From: Streptomyces pactum
GTDB taxonomy: Bacteria; Actinomycetota; Actinomycetes; Streptomycetales; Streptomycetaceae
Reading direction: 5' to 3'
DNA length: 64,000 bases
Assembly (NCBI RefSeq): GCF_002005225.1
Contig: NZ_CP019724.1
Coordinates: 1,736,001-1,800,000, forward strand
How positions within the stretch are numbered: position 1 is the first letter of the stretch; every line of letters starts with the position of its first letter. A model generated the notes under the pieces. That model was not told the DNA's origin. It made no database searches and saw nothing but the letters and a program-made list of their open reading frames with translations. Positions 1 to 7,669 of the stretch are shown piece after piece. The position numbers were made by a program, and so were the translations under genes.

Positions 1-39
1 CCGGCACGGCAGGAGAAGGTGACCTGGAAAGCCCGTGCT

Positions 40-59
40 TGAAAATGATTGTCATCGTG
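40..59. promoter_or_regulatory. Zur-type operator upstream of the first importer operon
   Basis: The sequence TGAAAATGATTGTCATCG is A/T-rich in a very G/C-rich neighbourhood and resembles actinobacterial Zur boxes (TGAAAATnATTnTCA). It lies 54 nt before the GTG start of the binding lipoprotein. Three further similar sites occur in this cluster. Assignment to Zur rather than to an iron Fur is inferred from the motif and from the Zur-like gene at the end of this operon. Confidence 0.7.
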
Positions 60-112
60 CTACGGTCGTCGAACGCTCAACCTTTGACCGGCTCTTTACC
101 CGGAGTGACCCC

Positions 113-1600
113 GTGCGCGTCCCCGCCCGCCTCCTGCCTCTCCCCGCGGCACTCGCCGCCTCCGCCCTGCTCACCGGCTGCTTCGCGTCCACGGAAGCCA
201 CCGGCGCCGACGCGGGCGAGCGCATCCGCGTCGCGATGATGCAGCCGCCGCGTTCGGGCCTGTCCCCGCTCTCCGACGACGCGTTCAAGCTGTCCCGCTG
301 GTCGACGGCGGAGACGCTCGTGAAACTGGACGCGGACGGCGACCCCGAACCGGCGCTGGCCACCGGGTGGAAGCAGTCGGGCCGGACCTGGACCTTCACC
401 CTCCGCGAGGGCGTCACCTTCCACGACGGCACCGAGCTGACCGCCGAGGCCGTGGTCCGCTCCCTCACCCGGGCCGCCGGCGCCTCCCCCAAGCCCCGCA
501 TCCTCGACGGGGTCGAGCTGACGGTGAAGGCGGGGGACGCCGGCACCGTGGCCGTCACCACCGCCGAGGAGGACCCCCTGGTCCCGCAGCGGCTCAGCTC
601 CCCGCAGTTGTCGGTCCTCGCGGCGAAGGCCTACCGGGGCAAGACCGTGAACCCGGTCGGCGCCGGCACCGGCCCCTTCGAGCTGACCGAGGTCAACGGC
701 ACCTCCTCCGCCGCCCTCGACCGCTACGACGACTACTGGGGCGGCACGGCCAAGGCTCCCGGCATCGACGTCACGTTCGTGCCGGACGGCACCGCGCGCG
801 CCGCCGCCCTGCGCAGCGGCGAGGCGGACATCGTGGAGGCGGTGCCCGTCTCGCAGGCCGCGCTGCTGGACGAGGACCTGATCACCGAGGTCCCGATGCC
901 CCGCACCAACACGCTGTACCTCAACACGGAGAAGGGCGCCTTCAAGGACCCGGCGCTGCGGGCGGCGGCCCGGGAGGCGATCGACGCCGAGTCGATCGTG
1001 AAGGGCGTGTACGAGGGGAGGGCCGACGTGGCCGAGGGGCTGCTCGGGCCCGCACTGCCGTGGGCGGCCGGGCTGCGCGAACCGGTGCGGCGGGCGAAGG
1101 CGGGTGATCCGTCCGGCAAGAGCATCACCATCGGCACCTTCACCGACCGGGCCGAACTGCCCGAGGTGGCCGCCGCACTGCAACAGCGACTGGAGAAGGC
1201 GGGCTTCCAGGTGAAGCTGGAGGTCCGCGAGTACGCCAACATCGAGTCCGACGCGCTGGCGGGCGCGTTCGACGCGTTCGTCCTCTCCCGGGCCACCGTC
1301 CTCGACTCCGGTGACCCGGCCGCGTACCTGTACAGCGACTTCGCCTCCGACGGCTCCTTCAACATCTCCCAACTCGCCGACCCGGCCGTGGACAAGGCCC
1401 TGCGCAAGGCCGGTGCGACGCCGACGGGTGAGGCCCGGCGCCGGGCCGTCGTCGACGCCGAGGCCGCCGTGCTCGCCACCGACGCGGCCGTACCGATGCT
1501 CCACGAACGCGTGATCCAGGGCGACGCCGCCGACGTGGTCGGCGCGGCGCACGACCCGCGCGAGCGGGAGCTGGTCACGCTCGACACGCACGTCAAGTGA
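113..1600 (+). CDS. Solute-binding lipoprotein, peptide/nickel (SBP_bac_5) family
   Basis: Extracellular substrate-binding component of an Opp/Nik/Cnt-type ABC importer; 495 aa. I place the start at GTG 113, which has a GGAG 7 nt upstream and gives a compact lipoprotein signal (LAASALLTGC, lipidated Cys23). An in-frame ATG at 35 would put the operator inside the coding region. The body has SBP_bac_5 features: a PALATGWKQSGRTWTFTLRE stretch followed by VTFHDG, and GTGPFELTEV. The stop overlaps the next start (GTGA), so it heads an operon with its permease, ATPases and a Zur-like regulator. The operator at 40-59 suggests zinc-repressed expression. The substrate is inferred to be a metallophore complex because staphylopine-type systems use this family; a peptide is possible. 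Confidence 0.85.
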   Translation: MRVPARLLPLPAALAASALLTGCFASTEATGADAGERIRVAMMQPPRSGLSPLSDDAFKLSRWSTAETLVKLDADGDPEPALATGWKQSGRTWTFTLREGVTFHDGTELTAEAVVRSLTRAAGASPKPRILDGVELTVKAGDAGTVAVTTAEEDPLVPQRLSSPQLSVLAAKAYRGKTVNPVGAGTGPFELTEVNGTSSAALDRYDDYWGGTAKAPGIDVTFVPDGTARAAALRSGEADIVEAVPVSQAALLDEDLITEVPMPRTNTLYLNTEKGAFKDPALRAAAREAIDAESIVKGVYEGRADVAEGLLGPALPWAAGLREPVRRAKAGDPSGKSITIGTFTDRAELPEVAAALQQRLEKAGFQVKLEVREYANIESDALAGAFDAFVLSRATVLDSGDPAAYLYSDFASDGSFNISQLADPAVDKALRKAGATPTGEARRRAVVDAEAAVLATDAAVPMLHERVIQGDAADVVGAAHDPRERELVTLDTHVK

Positions 1601-3363
1601 GGCCGCGCGCAGCGGGGGTGACGCGCGCCGTCGCCCTCGTCACCGTGCTGGCCGCCGTCGGCCTGCTGCCCTGGCTCTCCGGCCGGGACCCGGCGCTGAC
1701 CGTGCTGCGCGCCCGGTCGGCCGAACAGGAGCCGACCGAGGAGGCGCTGTCCGCGATCCGCGAGCACCTCGGCCTGGACGCCGGCCCGCTCTCCCTGCTG
1801 GGCGACTGGGCCGCCGGACTGCTCCGCGGCGACCTCGGCACCTCGTGGGTGTCGGGGACGGAGATCCTGCCGTCCGTCGTCTCCGGACTCCAGGTCTCGC
1901 TGGGCCTGATGGCCGCCGCGCTGACCGTGGCGGTGCTGCTGGCCACGGCCCTGGTGGCACCCGTACTGGTGCGGGGCCGGGGGTCGGCCGGGGCGTTCGC
2001 CGCGATGGCCGCCGCCGTGCCCGAGTTCCTCCTGGCCACCGTGGCACTGCTGGTGTGCGGGGTGTGGCTGGGATGGCTGCCGACGTCGGGCTGGCGGGGG
2101 CCCGAGTACCTGGTCCTGCCGGCCCTCGCGCTCGGTGTTCCGGCGGGCGGCCTGCTCGGGCGGCTGGTCGCGGACGCGCTGCCCGCCGTGCTCGACGAAC
2201 GGTGGGTGGAGCTGTGGCGGGGCGCGGGGGTGAGCCGCGCCCGCGTCTCGGCCGCCGCGCTGCGCCGCGTACTGCCGCCGCTGGTCCCGCAGTTCGGGAT
2301 GGTCGCCGTCGGCCTGACGGGCGGCGCGGTCGCGGTGGAGACCGTGTTCGCGGTGCCCGGCATCGGGCGTACGGCGCTGGGCGCGGCCAAGTCGCAGGAC
2401 CTGCCGCTGCTCCAGGGCGCGGTCCTCGCCCTGCTCGCCCTGGGCCTGGTCACCGGCGCGCTGGCCGCCCTGGTACGGCGTCGGCTGCTGGGCCCCGCCC
2501 TGCGCGACGCCGGACTCGCGCTGCCCCCGGCCCGCCCGGTCCGGGCGCACCCGGCGGTCCCGGCCGCCCTCGCCGCCGTACTGCTGGCGGTGATCGGCTG
2601 GGGCCTGCTGCGCGACCCGTACGCGGTGGACACGGCCGCCCGGCTGGCCCCGCCCTCCTGGGCGTACCCGCTGGGCACCGACGGGCTCGGCCGCGACGTG
2701 CTGGCCCGGCTCGGGCACGGCGCCGCCGCTACGGTCGGTACGGCCGTGGCCGTCTGCCTGCTGAGCCTGCTGGCCGGGCTGGCGCTGGGCTTCCTGCCCG
2801 GCGTCGCGGCGGGGGCGGCGGACATCGCCAACGCCCTGCCACCCGTGATCGTCGGCATCCTGGTCGCGGCGGCGGCCGGTCCCGGCACCGGCGGCGCGGC
2901 CCTCGCCGTCGCGCTGATCTCCTGGCCGCCCCTGGCGGCGCACGCGGCGGCGCTGGTGCAGGAGGTGCGGGCGTCGGCGTTCCTGACCGCCCAACGCGCC
3001 ATCGGGGCACCGCCCCTGTGGATCCTCACCCGGCACGTCCTGCCGTCCGTCGCCGCCCCGGTCGCCCGCCACGCCCTCCTCCGGCTGCCCGGCATCGCCC
3101 TCGCCCTGGCCTCCCTGGGCTTCCTGGGGCTGGGCGCCCAGCCGCCCGCCCCCGAGTGGGGCCTGCTCCTGGACGAGTCCCGGGCCTACATCGAACGCGC
3201 CCCCTGGGCCGCGCTCGCCCCGGCCGTCGCGCTGGCCCTGCTGGCGGGGCTGGCCGTGACGGGAGCGGCGTACGCGCAGGGCCGCGGAGCCCGGCGCACG
3301 ACCGGCCGCACGTCACGAAAGGAGACCACCCATGCCGTCCGAGGCACTGCTGTCGGTGCGTGA
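1597..3363 (+). CDS. Fused OppB-OppC-type ABC permease
   Basis: A single 588-aa membrane protein that contains both permease halves normally encoded by two genes. Residues about 1-290 look like an OppB/NikB permease (EAA-loop-like ELWRGAGVSRARVSAAAL near 205-222). Residues about 310-560 look like an OppC/NikC permease (PLGTDGLGRDVLARL near 352-366 and an EAA loop around TAQRAIGAPPLWILTRHVLP). Hydrophobic helices run throughout. It starts by GTGA overlap with the lipoprotein gene, although GTG 1618 is possible, and it overlaps the following ATPase gene by 32 nt. Such a fusion is uncommon in the family and mirrors the fused ATPases of the second importer at 12,556-14,469. It acts in the cytoplasmic membrane. 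Confidence 0.85.
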   Translation: MRPRAAGVTRAVALVTVLAAVGLLPWLSGRDPALTVLRARSAEQEPTEEALSAIREHLGLDAGPLSLLGDWAAGLLRGDLGTSWVSGTEILPSVVSGLQVSLGLMAAALTVAVLLATALVAPVLVRGRGSAGAFAAMAAAVPEFLLATVALLVCGVWLGWLPTSGWRGPEYLVLPALALGVPAGGLLGRLVADALPAVLDERWVELWRGAGVSRARVSAAALRRVLPPLVPQFGMVAVGLTGGAVAVETVFAVPGIGRTALGAAKSQDLPLLQGAVLALLALGLVTGALAALVRRRLLGPALRDAGLALPPARPVRAHPAVPAALAAVLLAVIGWGLLRDPYAVDTAARLAPPSWAYPLGTDGLGRDVLARLGHGAAATVGTAVAVCLLSLLAGLALGFLPGVAAGAADIANALPPVIVGILVAAAAGPGTGGAALAVALISWPPLAAHAAALVQEVRASAFLTAQRAIGAPPLWILTRHVLPSVAAPVARHALLRLPGIALALASLGFLGLGAQPPAPEWGLLLDESRAYIERAPWAALAPAVALALLAGLAVTGAAYAQGRGARRTTGRTSRKETTHAVRGTAVGA

Positions 3364-4291
3364 TCTGCGGATCGCGTTCGGCGCGGTCGAGGCGGTGCGC
3401 GGGCTGACGTTCGACGTCCGCCCGCGCGAGGTGTTCGCCGTCGTCGGGGAGTCGGGCGCGGGCAAGTCCCTCACCGCCCGGGCACTGCTCGGCATGCTGC
3501 CGCGCGGTGCGACGGCCGGCGGCAGCGTGCGGTTGCGGGGCTCCGCCGACCTCGCCGCCGAACGCGGGCGCCGGATCACCCTCGTCCCCCAGGACGCCCT
3601 GTCCGCCCTCTCCCCCGTCCACCCCGTCGGCGACCAGCTCGCGGCAGCCGTGCGCTCGGTGCGGGGCCTGTCCCGCGGCCGGGCGCGCGACCTGGCCGTG
3701 GCGGCACTGGACCGGGTCGGCATCCCGGACGCCGCGCGCCGGGCGCGGGCCTATCCCCACGAGTACTCGGGCGGTATGCGGCAGCGCGCGGTGATCGCCA
3801 TGGCGACGGTCAACGAGCCGGACGTCGTCGTCGCCGACGAACCGACCACCGCGCTGGACGAGGAACGCCGCGAGCAGGTGCTGCGGGTGCTCGCCGAGCA
3901 GCGGGAGGCGGTCGGCGCCGCGCTGGTCCTCGTCACCCACGACCTGGAGGTCGTACGGGAGCACGCGGACCAGGTGCTGGTGATGTACGCGGGCCGGGCG
4001 GCCGAACGAGGCCCGGCCCGGCAGGTCCTCGGCCGTCCGCGCGCCCCGTACACGGCGGGCCTGCTGGCCTCGCTCCCGCAGGACGGCCCCCGGCGCCGCC
4101 GGCTGCCGGCGCTCCCCGGCACCCCGCCCGCGCCGGACGCCCTCGGGCCGGGCTGCGCCTTCGCGCCGCGCTGCCCGCTGGCGACGGACCCGTGCCGCGA
4201 CCGCGAACCCGAACCGCGGACCGTGGACGGACGCCTGGTCGCCTGCCATCACGCCGACGACGTGCCCGACCCTCTCCGGGAGTTCGTGTGA
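3332..4291 (+). CDS. ABC importer ATPase, OppD/DppD type
   Basis: ATP-hydrolysing subunit of the first importer; 319 aa. Walker A GESGAGKS is at residues 39-46, the signature is YSGGMRQR, and Walker B is VVVADEPTTALD. The C-terminus carries the Cys-containing oligopeptide/dipeptide domain (GCAFAPRCPLATDPCRD), typical of the D-type subunit. The ATG at 3332 follows AAGGAG, so translation restarts inside the end of the permease gene. The stop overlaps the next GTG. It should pair with the F-type ATPase encoded next and with the fused permease. Confidence 0.88.
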   Translation: MPSEALLSVRDLRIAFGAVEAVRGLTFDVRPREVFAVVGESGAGKSLTARALLGMLPRGATAGGSVRLRGSADLAAERGRRITLVPQDALSALSPVHPVGDQLAAAVRSVRGLSRGRARDLAVAALDRVGIPDAARRARAYPHEYSGGMRQRAVIAMATVNEPDVVVADEPTTALDEERREQVLRVLAEQREAVGAALVLVTHDLEVVREHADQVLVMYAGRAAERGPARQVLGRPRAPYTAGLLASLPQDGPRRRRLPALPGTPPAPDALGPGCAFAPRCPLATDPCRDREPEPRTVDGRLVACHHADDVPDPLREFV

Positions 4292-4968
4292 ACCACCCCC
4301 TGCTGGACGTCCGCGACCTCGTCGTCCGCTACGGCCCGGTGACCGCCGTGGACGAGGTCTCGTTCACGCTGGACGCCGGTGAGACCCTCGCCCTCAACGG
4401 CCCCTCCGGCTGCGGCAAGTCCTCCACGGCCCTCGCGGTGCTCCAACTGCGCCGGCCCGACGGCGGGCAGGTCCGCTTCGAGGGCCGGGAGCTGACGACC
4501 CTGACGGAACGTGAACTGCGCCCGCTGCGCCCGCGCATGCAGCCCGTCTTCCAGGACCCCTACGGTTCCCTGAGCCCCCGGCACCGCATCCGCGACGCGG
4601 TGGCCGAGCCGCTGAAGGTGCAGGGCGGATGGGACCGGGCCGACGGACCCGCCCGCGTGGCCGAGCTGCTCGACCGGGTCGGCCTCGACCCCTCGTACGG
4701 GGACCGGCGCCCGCACGAACTCTCCGGCGGCCAGTGCCAGCGGGCCGGGATCGCCCGCGCCCTCGCCTCCGGGCCGCGGCTGCTCGTCCTCGACGAACCG
4801 GTGTCGGCGCTCGACGCCTCCGTGCGGGCCGGCGTGCTGAACCTGCTCTGTGACCTCCAGGACGAACTGGGCCTCGGCTACCTGTTCATCTGCCACGACC
4901 GGGCGGTCGTACGGCACTTCGCGGACCGAGTGGTCGAGATGAGGGACGGGCGCGCGGTCCGCGCCTGA
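4288..4968 (+). CDS. ABC importer ATPase, OppF/DppF type
   Basis: Second nucleotide-binding subunit of the first importer; 226 aa from a GTG that overlaps the previous stop as GTGA. Walker A is GPSGCGKSS, the signature is LSGGQCQRAGIARAL and Walker B is LLVLDEPVSALD. It lacks the C-terminal Cys-rich extension of full-length OppF proteins and is therefore shorter than usual, closer to NikE/CntF size. The gene is followed after 72 nt by the Zur-like regulator, which is probably in the same transcript. Confidence 0.85.
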   Translation: MNHPLLDVRDLVVRYGPVTAVDEVSFTLDAGETLALNGPSGCGKSSTALAVLQLRRPDGGQVRFEGRELTTLTERELRPLRPRMQPVFQDPYGSLSPRHRIRDAVAEPLKVQGGWDRADGPARVAELLDRVGLDPSYGDRRPHELSGGQCQRAGIARALASGPRLLVLDEPVSALDASVRAGVLNLLCDLQDELGLGYLFICHDRAVVRHFADRVVEMRDGRAVRA

Positions 4969-5040
4969 CGACTGCGAGAGACCCACTGGACGGACGGCGT
5001 CCGGCACCGCGCGGCCCGCCGGACGCGAGGAGGCACGCCC

Positions 5041-5469
5041 ATGTACGGAACGGCCCGCGGCGAGTGGCGTACGACCCGGCAGCGAGCCGCGGTCCTCGGG
5101 GCCCTGCGCGCCTGCGACGGCTTCGTCTCGGCGCAGGCCCTGCACGCCGCTCTGGCCGCGGACGGCGTGGCGGTGGGGCTGACCACCGTCTACCGCACCC
5201 TGCGGTTACTGGAGTCGGCCGGGCACGTCGACGTGGTACGGGACGGTGACGGTGAGCGTCTCTACCGGCCCAGGCCGGACGGCGGTCACCGGCACTACGC
5301 CGTCTGCCGGGAGTGCGGCCTCAGCCTCGCGGTCGACTCCGAGGAGGTAGAGCAGTGGGTGGCGAGGACCGTACGGCTGATCGGATTCCGCGCGGTGGAC
5401 CACACCGTCGAACTCACGGGCGTGTGCGGTGACTGCCACCGCCCGGCCGACCGCCGGACGGACCCCTGA
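5041..5469 (+). CDS. Fur-family transcriptional repressor, Zur-like
   Basis: 142-aa metal-sensing DNA-binding protein. The N-terminal winged helix has the family hallmark VGLTTVYRTLRLLESAGHVDV. The dimerisation domain has HRHYAVCRECG and a later CGDC pair, that is, the two CxxC elements of the structural zinc site. Overall it looks closer to Streptomyces Zur than to CatR- or Nur-type Fur paralogues. The ATG at 5041 follows GAGGAGG. It closes the importer operon, so it is probably under the operator at 40-59 and autoregulated. It may be a cluster-dedicated paralogue of a chromosomal Zur. Metal specificity is inferred, not shown. Confidence 0.82.
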   Translation: MYGTARGEWRTTRQRAAVLGALRACDGFVSAQALHAALAADGVAVGLTTVYRTLRLLESAGHVDVVRDGDGERLYRPRPDGGHRHYAVCRECGLSLAVDSEEVEQWVARTVRLIGFRAVDHTVELTGVCGDCHRPADRRTDP

Positions 5470-5517
5470 CCGGCGGGCGCGCGAGCGGCTCCCGCAGGCG
5501 CGCCGGCGCACGGACCC

Positions 5518-6618
5518 TCACAGCATCCTGAGCTCGGCCGCCCCGTCCGTCGCCAGGTCCTCGGTGACGCGCAGCGGATCGAGTACCTCCGCGGCGAAGC
5601 GCACACCGGGTGCGATCGCCCCGTGGAGGACCCCGAGCGCGGCGGTGGCGGCCAGGAACCCGCTCAGCTCGTAGGAGTCCTCGGCGCGCAGGACCAGCCT
5701 TGCGGTGGGCGGCCCGTCCTCCACCCCGTCCCAGAGGTGGAACTCCTGTCCGTACCAGGCCCCGTGGCGCCGCACGTCCTCGTCGGCGGCCGTGACCAGC
5801 TCGGCGGTCCCCGTGCCGTCCAGCGCCCACGCCATGGCGAGTTCCTCGGCCAGGCGGCCGCCGCCGAAGACGGTGTACCAGCGCAGGCGGCCGACACCCG
5901 TGTCGCGGGCCAGCCGGACGGCCTCGGCGGACAGGAAGGGGAAGGCGTCCACGGGCGCCGGGAAGGCATCGAGCCGCTCCGCCCGGCGGGGGGCCAGGGC
6001 GCGCTCCCGTATCCGTCCTTCCTCCCAGGCGGCCGCCGGTGTGCCGTGCTCCGGCCCCCGGCCGAGCAGCACGTCGCCGGCCGCGGCCGGGGTGAGCGGC
6101 GCGACACCACCGACGTAGGCGTCCAGTGCGACCGCCGCGGTGGCGCGGGCGGCCAGGGCGCGAGGCAGCAGCGACGACAGACCGGGCAGCGCGCCGGCGG
6201 ACAGCACGGCCACGCGTCCGGCCGCCGCCCATCGCTCGGCGCCTTGGCCGGCGGACAGCAGGTCGCGGACCGGATCGTCACCGGCCGCGTCCACGTAGTC
6301 GGCGCCGTTGCGCAGCGCTGCCCGCGCGACCAGGTCGAGCACGCGGTACGAGGGACCCGCGCAGTTGACGACGAGCCGGCATCCGGCCGTGAAGCGGTCC
6401 AGCGAGTCGGGGTCGGTCAGATCGACGGCCAGGGCAGCCGCGTCCGAGCCGCCCTCCGGGAGTCCGGTGACCAGCGCCGCCGCCCGGTCCGCGTCACGGC
6501 CGGCCACCAGGAGGGGGCCGGCACCCGCCCGGTGGAGCCGTCGCACGACCGCACCGCCGACCGCTCCGTAACCGCCCAGGACGCCGACGGCCGTCTTGTC
6601 TCGCATCGGTATTCCCAC
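5518..6618 (-). CDS. Saccharopine dehydrogenase-like NAD(P)-dependent reductase
   Basis: 366-aa protein with an N-terminal Rossmann fold (VGVLGGYGAVGGAVVRRLH, about residues 10-28) and VVNCAGPSYRVLD, characteristic of saccharopine-dehydrogenase-like oxidoreductases. It starts at GTG 6618; ATG 6606 is an alternative, and both have G-rich ribosome-binding sequence. It diverges from the CxxC flavoenzyme gene, and the operator at 6641-6660 lies between them, so it is probably regulated with the metallophore cluster. The yersiniabactin pathway needs a thiazoline reductase (YbtU), and no YbtU-like gene was seen, so this protein is a candidate for that kind of step or for opine-type chemistry. That role is speculative. 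Confidence 0.65.
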   Translation of the reverse strand: MGIPMRDKTAVGVLGGYGAVGGAVVRRLHRAGAGPLLVAGRDADRAAALVTGLPEGGSDAAALAVDLTDPDSLDRFTAGCRLVVNCAGPSYRVLDLVARAALRNGADYVDAAGDDPVRDLLSAGQGAERWAAAGRVAVLSAGALPGLSSLLPRALAARATAAVALDAYVGGVAPLTPAAAGDVLLGRGPEHGTPAAAWEEGRIRERALAPRRAERLDAFPAPVDAFPFLSAEAVRLARDTGVGRLRWYTVFGGGRLAEELAMAWALDGTGTAELVTAADEDVRRHGAWYGQEFHLWDGVEDGPPTARLVLRAEDSYELSGFLAATAALGVLHGAIAPGVRFAAEVLDPLRVTEDLATDGAAELRML

Positions 6619-6640
6619 CGTTCCCCTCGGACTCCACTGT

Positions 6641-6660
6641 TGAAAATGATAATGATTATC
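6641..6660. promoter_or_regulatory. Zur/Fur-type operator between divergent redox genes
   Basis: Positions 6648-6660 are a perfect 6-1-6 inverted repeat (GATAAT-G-ATTATC), preceded by TGAAAAT. It is placed to control both the reductase gene to the left and the flavoenzyme gene to the right. It is the most symmetric of the four boxes, and also the one that most resembles a classical Fur box. Confidence 0.72.
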
Positions 6661-6693
6661 GTACTAGTTCTTGATCGCCGAACCAGGAAAGAA

Positions 6694-7626
6694 GTGACGA
6701 CGATGTTCGACGTGATCGTGGTGGGCGGCGGGCCCGCGGGCCTCAACGCGGCGCTGGTGTCCGGGCGTCAGCGCAGGCGGGTCCTCCTGCTGGACTCCGA
6801 CCGCCCCCGCAACGCACCCGCGGCGCGGATGCACATGTTCCTCAGCCGTGACGGGTTCCCGCCGGCCGAACTGCGCCGCATAGGCCGCGACCAGCTCTCC
6901 GCCTACCCGAACGTGGAGGTGCGTGGGGCCACCGTCACCACCGCCGCGACCACGCCCCGGGGATTCACCGTGACGCTGGCCGACGGCGCGGTGGAGCACG
7001 CCCGCAGACTGGTCCTCGCCACGGGGCAGGTCGACGTGCTCGACGAGCGGGTGGAGGGGCTGTCCGCGCTGTTCGGCCGGGGCGTGTACCACTGTCCGTT
7101 CTGCCACGGCTGGGAGACCACCGGGATGAGCCTGGCCGTCCTCGGGCATGAACTGCCGCAGGTCATGCAGGCCCTGTACGTCGCCGACCGCTTCAGCCGG
7201 GACGTGATCGTGTGCACCGACGGCCACCCCGTGCCCGAGCAGGCCGCGGGCCGGCTCGCCGACGCGGGGATCGCGGTGGAGGAGACGGGCGTGACCCGGA
7301 TCGAGGGCGAGGAGGGCGCCGTCCGCCTGGTCCTCGCCGACGGCCGGGTCATCGAGCGGCAGGGCGTCTACCACCGGCCGCCGACCCGCCAGCACTCCCC
7401 GCTGGCCGAGCAGTTGGGGTGCCTGATCCTCCCGGACGGCTGTGTGCGGGTCGACGAGTTCCAGCGCACGTCGGTGCCCGGCGTGTACGCGGCCGGGGAC
7501 ACCGCCCGTCTGGAGGCCCTGCCGGACGCCCTCACCTTCGTGATCACCGGCGCCGCCGACGGCGCCCGCGCCGCGGTCTGGCTGGACCAGGAACTCTTCC
7601 GCGAGGACGCCGGCCTGGGCGGCTGA
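6694..7626 (+). CDS. Thioredoxin-reductase-like FAD oxidoreductase with CPFC motif
   Basis: 310-aa flavoprotein. The FAD-binding GxGxxG-type motif is VVGGGPAGLNAALVSG at the N-terminus. The redox pair CPFC lies in YHCPFCHGWE, and the C-terminal FAD motif is GVYAAGDTAR. A CPxCHG pattern near the middle is typical of small-molecule dithiol oxidases such as GliT and HlmI and of related Streptomyces enzymes, rather than of canonical thioredoxin reductases. The start is GTG 6694 (AGGAAAG just upstream) or ATG 6703. The gene shares the operator at 6641-6660 with the divergent reductase. A role in oxidising or reducing a thiol or thiazoline group of the metallophore is plausible but inferred. Confidence 0.72.
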   Translation: MTTMFDVIVVGGGPAGLNAALVSGRQRRRVLLLDSDRPRNAPAARMHMFLSRDGFPPAELRRIGRDQLSAYPNVEVRGATVTTAATTPRGFTVTLADGAVEHARRLVLATGQVDVLDERVEGLSALFGRGVYHCPFCHGWETTGMSLAVLGHELPQVMQALYVADRFSRDVIVCTDGHPVPEQAAGRLADAGIAVEETGVTRIEGEEGAVRLVLADGRVIERQGVYHRPPTRQHSPLAEQLGCLILPDGCVRVDEFQRTSVPGVYAAGDTARLEALPDALTFVITGAADGARAAVWLDQELFREDAGLGG

Positions 7627-7630
7627 CACC

Positions 7631-7666
7631 GGGTGCGGCGGGAGCGGTCCCGCCCCCGCCGCACCC
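7631..7666. terminator. Bidirectional hairpin between convergent genes
   Basis: A 12-bp perfect stem (GGGTGCGGCGGG and its complement) with a 12-nt loop sits in the short gap between the flavoenzyme gene and the end of the long minus-strand NRPS operon. It can serve both directions. Confidence 0.7.
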
Positions 7667-7669
7667 CGT

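Noticed and set aside
733..3072. Long open frames antisense to the transporter, PKS and NRPS genes, many over 500 codons
   Set aside because: They arise from the high G/C bias in the non-coding frames, have Arg/Ala/Gly/Pro-rich compositions and no family motifs, and fully overlap well-supported genes.
6641..6660. Reading the boxes as iron Fur boxes
   Set aside because: Streptomycetes control iron siderophores mainly through DtxR-type DmdR sites, which are not seen; the Fur-family gene in the cluster looks like Zur. Kept as the leading alternative for this most symmetric box only.
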